Shown in pieces: positions 4,845 to 5,620 of a DNA stretch of 5,620 nucleotides (the stretch's first letter is position 1; the number at the start of each line of letters is the position of its first letter). The stretch is from assembly GCA_964439745.1 (NCBI GenBank), contig CAYTQK010000216.1, positions 1 to 5,620 on the forward strand. The letters are read 5' to 3'. A program made the translations under genes and the position numbers. The notes under the pieces are model-generated. The model was not told where the DNA came from, ran no database searches, and saw nothing but the letters and a program-made list of their open reading frames with translations. This DNA is from CAYTQK01 sp964439745 (GTDB taxonomy: Bacteria; Desulfobacterota; Desulfobacteria; Desulfobacterales; Desulfosudaceae).

Positions 4845-5620
4845 ATGACAACGGCGCCATCCCGCTCCCAAAAGGGCCTGACCAACCGGCTGACCCGCCT
4901 GTTTCTGCATTATTTCGCGGCCAGCTTCAATTACCGCCCGTCCCTGAACCGTTACCTGACCACGGCTGACGGGCCGGTTCATTTCACCTTCGGCATCCGC
5001 ACCGCCAACAACAGCGTCCGGCAGGCCCTGCGATTTGAAAACGGCCGGGTGCGGGTGCTGAAGACCCTGCCGGAAAAAACCGACGCCCGCCTGGTCTTTG
5101 TGGACGAGGACGCCCTCAAGGAAGCCGTCACCCGGCCGCCCAACCAGCTGATGCTGACCCTCATGGAAAACCGCATGGTTACTGAGGGCAACCTGGGCTA
5201 TCTGCAGTTGTTCAATTTTTACCTGTCGCTGCTGCTGAAAAAACTCCAGATCAAAAAACTGCAGAAAGAAGCCAGGGACCAGCACCGCACCTATGATCAC
5301 GAGCAGGCCGCCGCCGCCAGCGTCAATGCCCGGCGGCCGCCCGGCCTCAGCGCCGGACGGACGGATCCGGGGGTGCGCTTCCTGGCCGACCCCTACCTGG
5401 CCGAATACAACCTGGACGATTTTCCCCGGCTCAAGGAATTTCTGGCCATCCACCTCAAGACCCGGGCGGCCATCTGCCATGAACGGCCCCAGCTGCTGAC
5501 CCGCTGGTACCGGGAAAACGGCTTTGAGACCGGGCCGGACGGCACCCCGCTGGTGCCGGAACTGCGCCAGGCCCGGGCGTTCAAATACCTGATGGAAAAC
5601 CGGCAGCCCATCATCCGGTC
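4845..5620 (+). CDS. SCP2-like domain joined to putative glycyl radical enzyme N-terminus, 3' end outside the window
   Basis: The frame is open from the ATG at 4845 to the right edge (258 codons, no stop). Residues about 30-130 resemble an SCP2 sterol-carrier domain: HFTFGIRTANN, ALRFENGRVRVL, a TDARLVFVDEDALKEAV strand-helix pair, then NQLMLTLMENRMVTEGNLGYL, the usual place of the 'G-x-v-x-G-d' end of that fold. Residues 131-175 are a charged linker rich in Lys, Gln and Ala. From about residue 176 the text (ADPYLAEYNLDDFPRLKEF, RAAICHERPQLLTRWY, RQARAFKYLMENRQPIIR) resembles the N-terminal helical region of pyruvate formate-lyase/diol-dehydratase-type glycyl radical enzymes. The active-site Cys and the Gly loop would lie further on, so catalysis is unproven. 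An SCP2 domain suggests a hydrophobic or acyl-CoA-like substrate. It is likely co-transcribed with the TetR gene. Domain calls were made by eye. Confidence 0.65.
   Translation, partial: MTTAPSRSQKGLTNRLTRLFLHYFAASFNYRPSLNRYLTTADGPVHFTFGIRTANNSVRQALRFENGRVRVLKTLPEKTDARLVFVDEDALKEAVTRPPNQLMLTLMENRMVTEGNLGYLQLFNFYLSLLLKKLQIKKLQKEARDQHRTYDHEQAAAASVNARRPPGLSAGRTDPGVRFLADPYLAEYNLDDFPRLKEFLAIHLKTRAAICHERPQLLTRWYRENGFETGPDGTPLVPELRQARAFKYLMENRQPIIR

Noticed and set aside
4761..5480. 239-residue minus-strand open frame at the right end
   Set aside because: It overlaps the plus-strand SCP2-domain gene, which has a strong ribosome binding site and recognisable domains; long antisense frames are common in GC-rich DNA.

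Overview
The window is GC-rich, bacterial and gene-dense. Its gene content points to an anaerobic Desulfobacterota-like organism (former Deltaproteobacteria, Desulfobacteraceae type): a DUF4301 protein, a transglutaminase-like protein, a coiled-coil lipoprotein, and a TetR regulator next to what looks like a glycyl radical enzyme. This placement is inferred from family distribution as remembered, not from a search. No tRNA, rRNA, CRISPR array, insertion sequence or phage gene was seen.

Layout. (1) Positions 1-2198, plus strand: the 3' part of a DUF4301 gene overlaps by 4 bases (ATGA) an RmlD-type dTDP-4-dehydrorhamnose reductase homologue. The two are probably one translationally coupled unit handling nucleotide sugars. 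The reductase lacks two of its three expected catalytic residues. (2) Positions 2232-2930, minus strand and convergent with the first unit: a transglutaminase-like cysteine protein. Its 307-base upstream gap has an AT-rich, promoter-like half and a GC-rich leader with three stem-loops, one of which looks like an intrinsic terminator. (3) Positions 3238-3948, minus strand: a predicted lipoprotein with a long coiled coil and a Gln/Pro-rich tail. (4) Positions 3949-4134: a divergent control region with a sigma70-like promoter and a 29-base palindromic operator. (5) Positions 4135-4827, plus strand: a TetR/AcrR-family regulator. (6) Position 4845 to the right edge, plus strand: an open reading frame with no stop in the window. 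It has an SCP2-like lipid-binding domain followed by what appears to be the N-terminal region of a pyruvate formate-lyase-like glycyl radical enzyme.

The most distinctive part is the right end: a self-regulated TetR gene in front of a possible SCP2-glycyl radical enzyme fusion. This suggests radical chemistry on a lipid-like or hydrophobic substrate, with the regulator sensing that substrate or a derivative. Neither the chemistry nor the ligand can be read from this window, because the catalytic Cys and Gly regions lie beyond its end.
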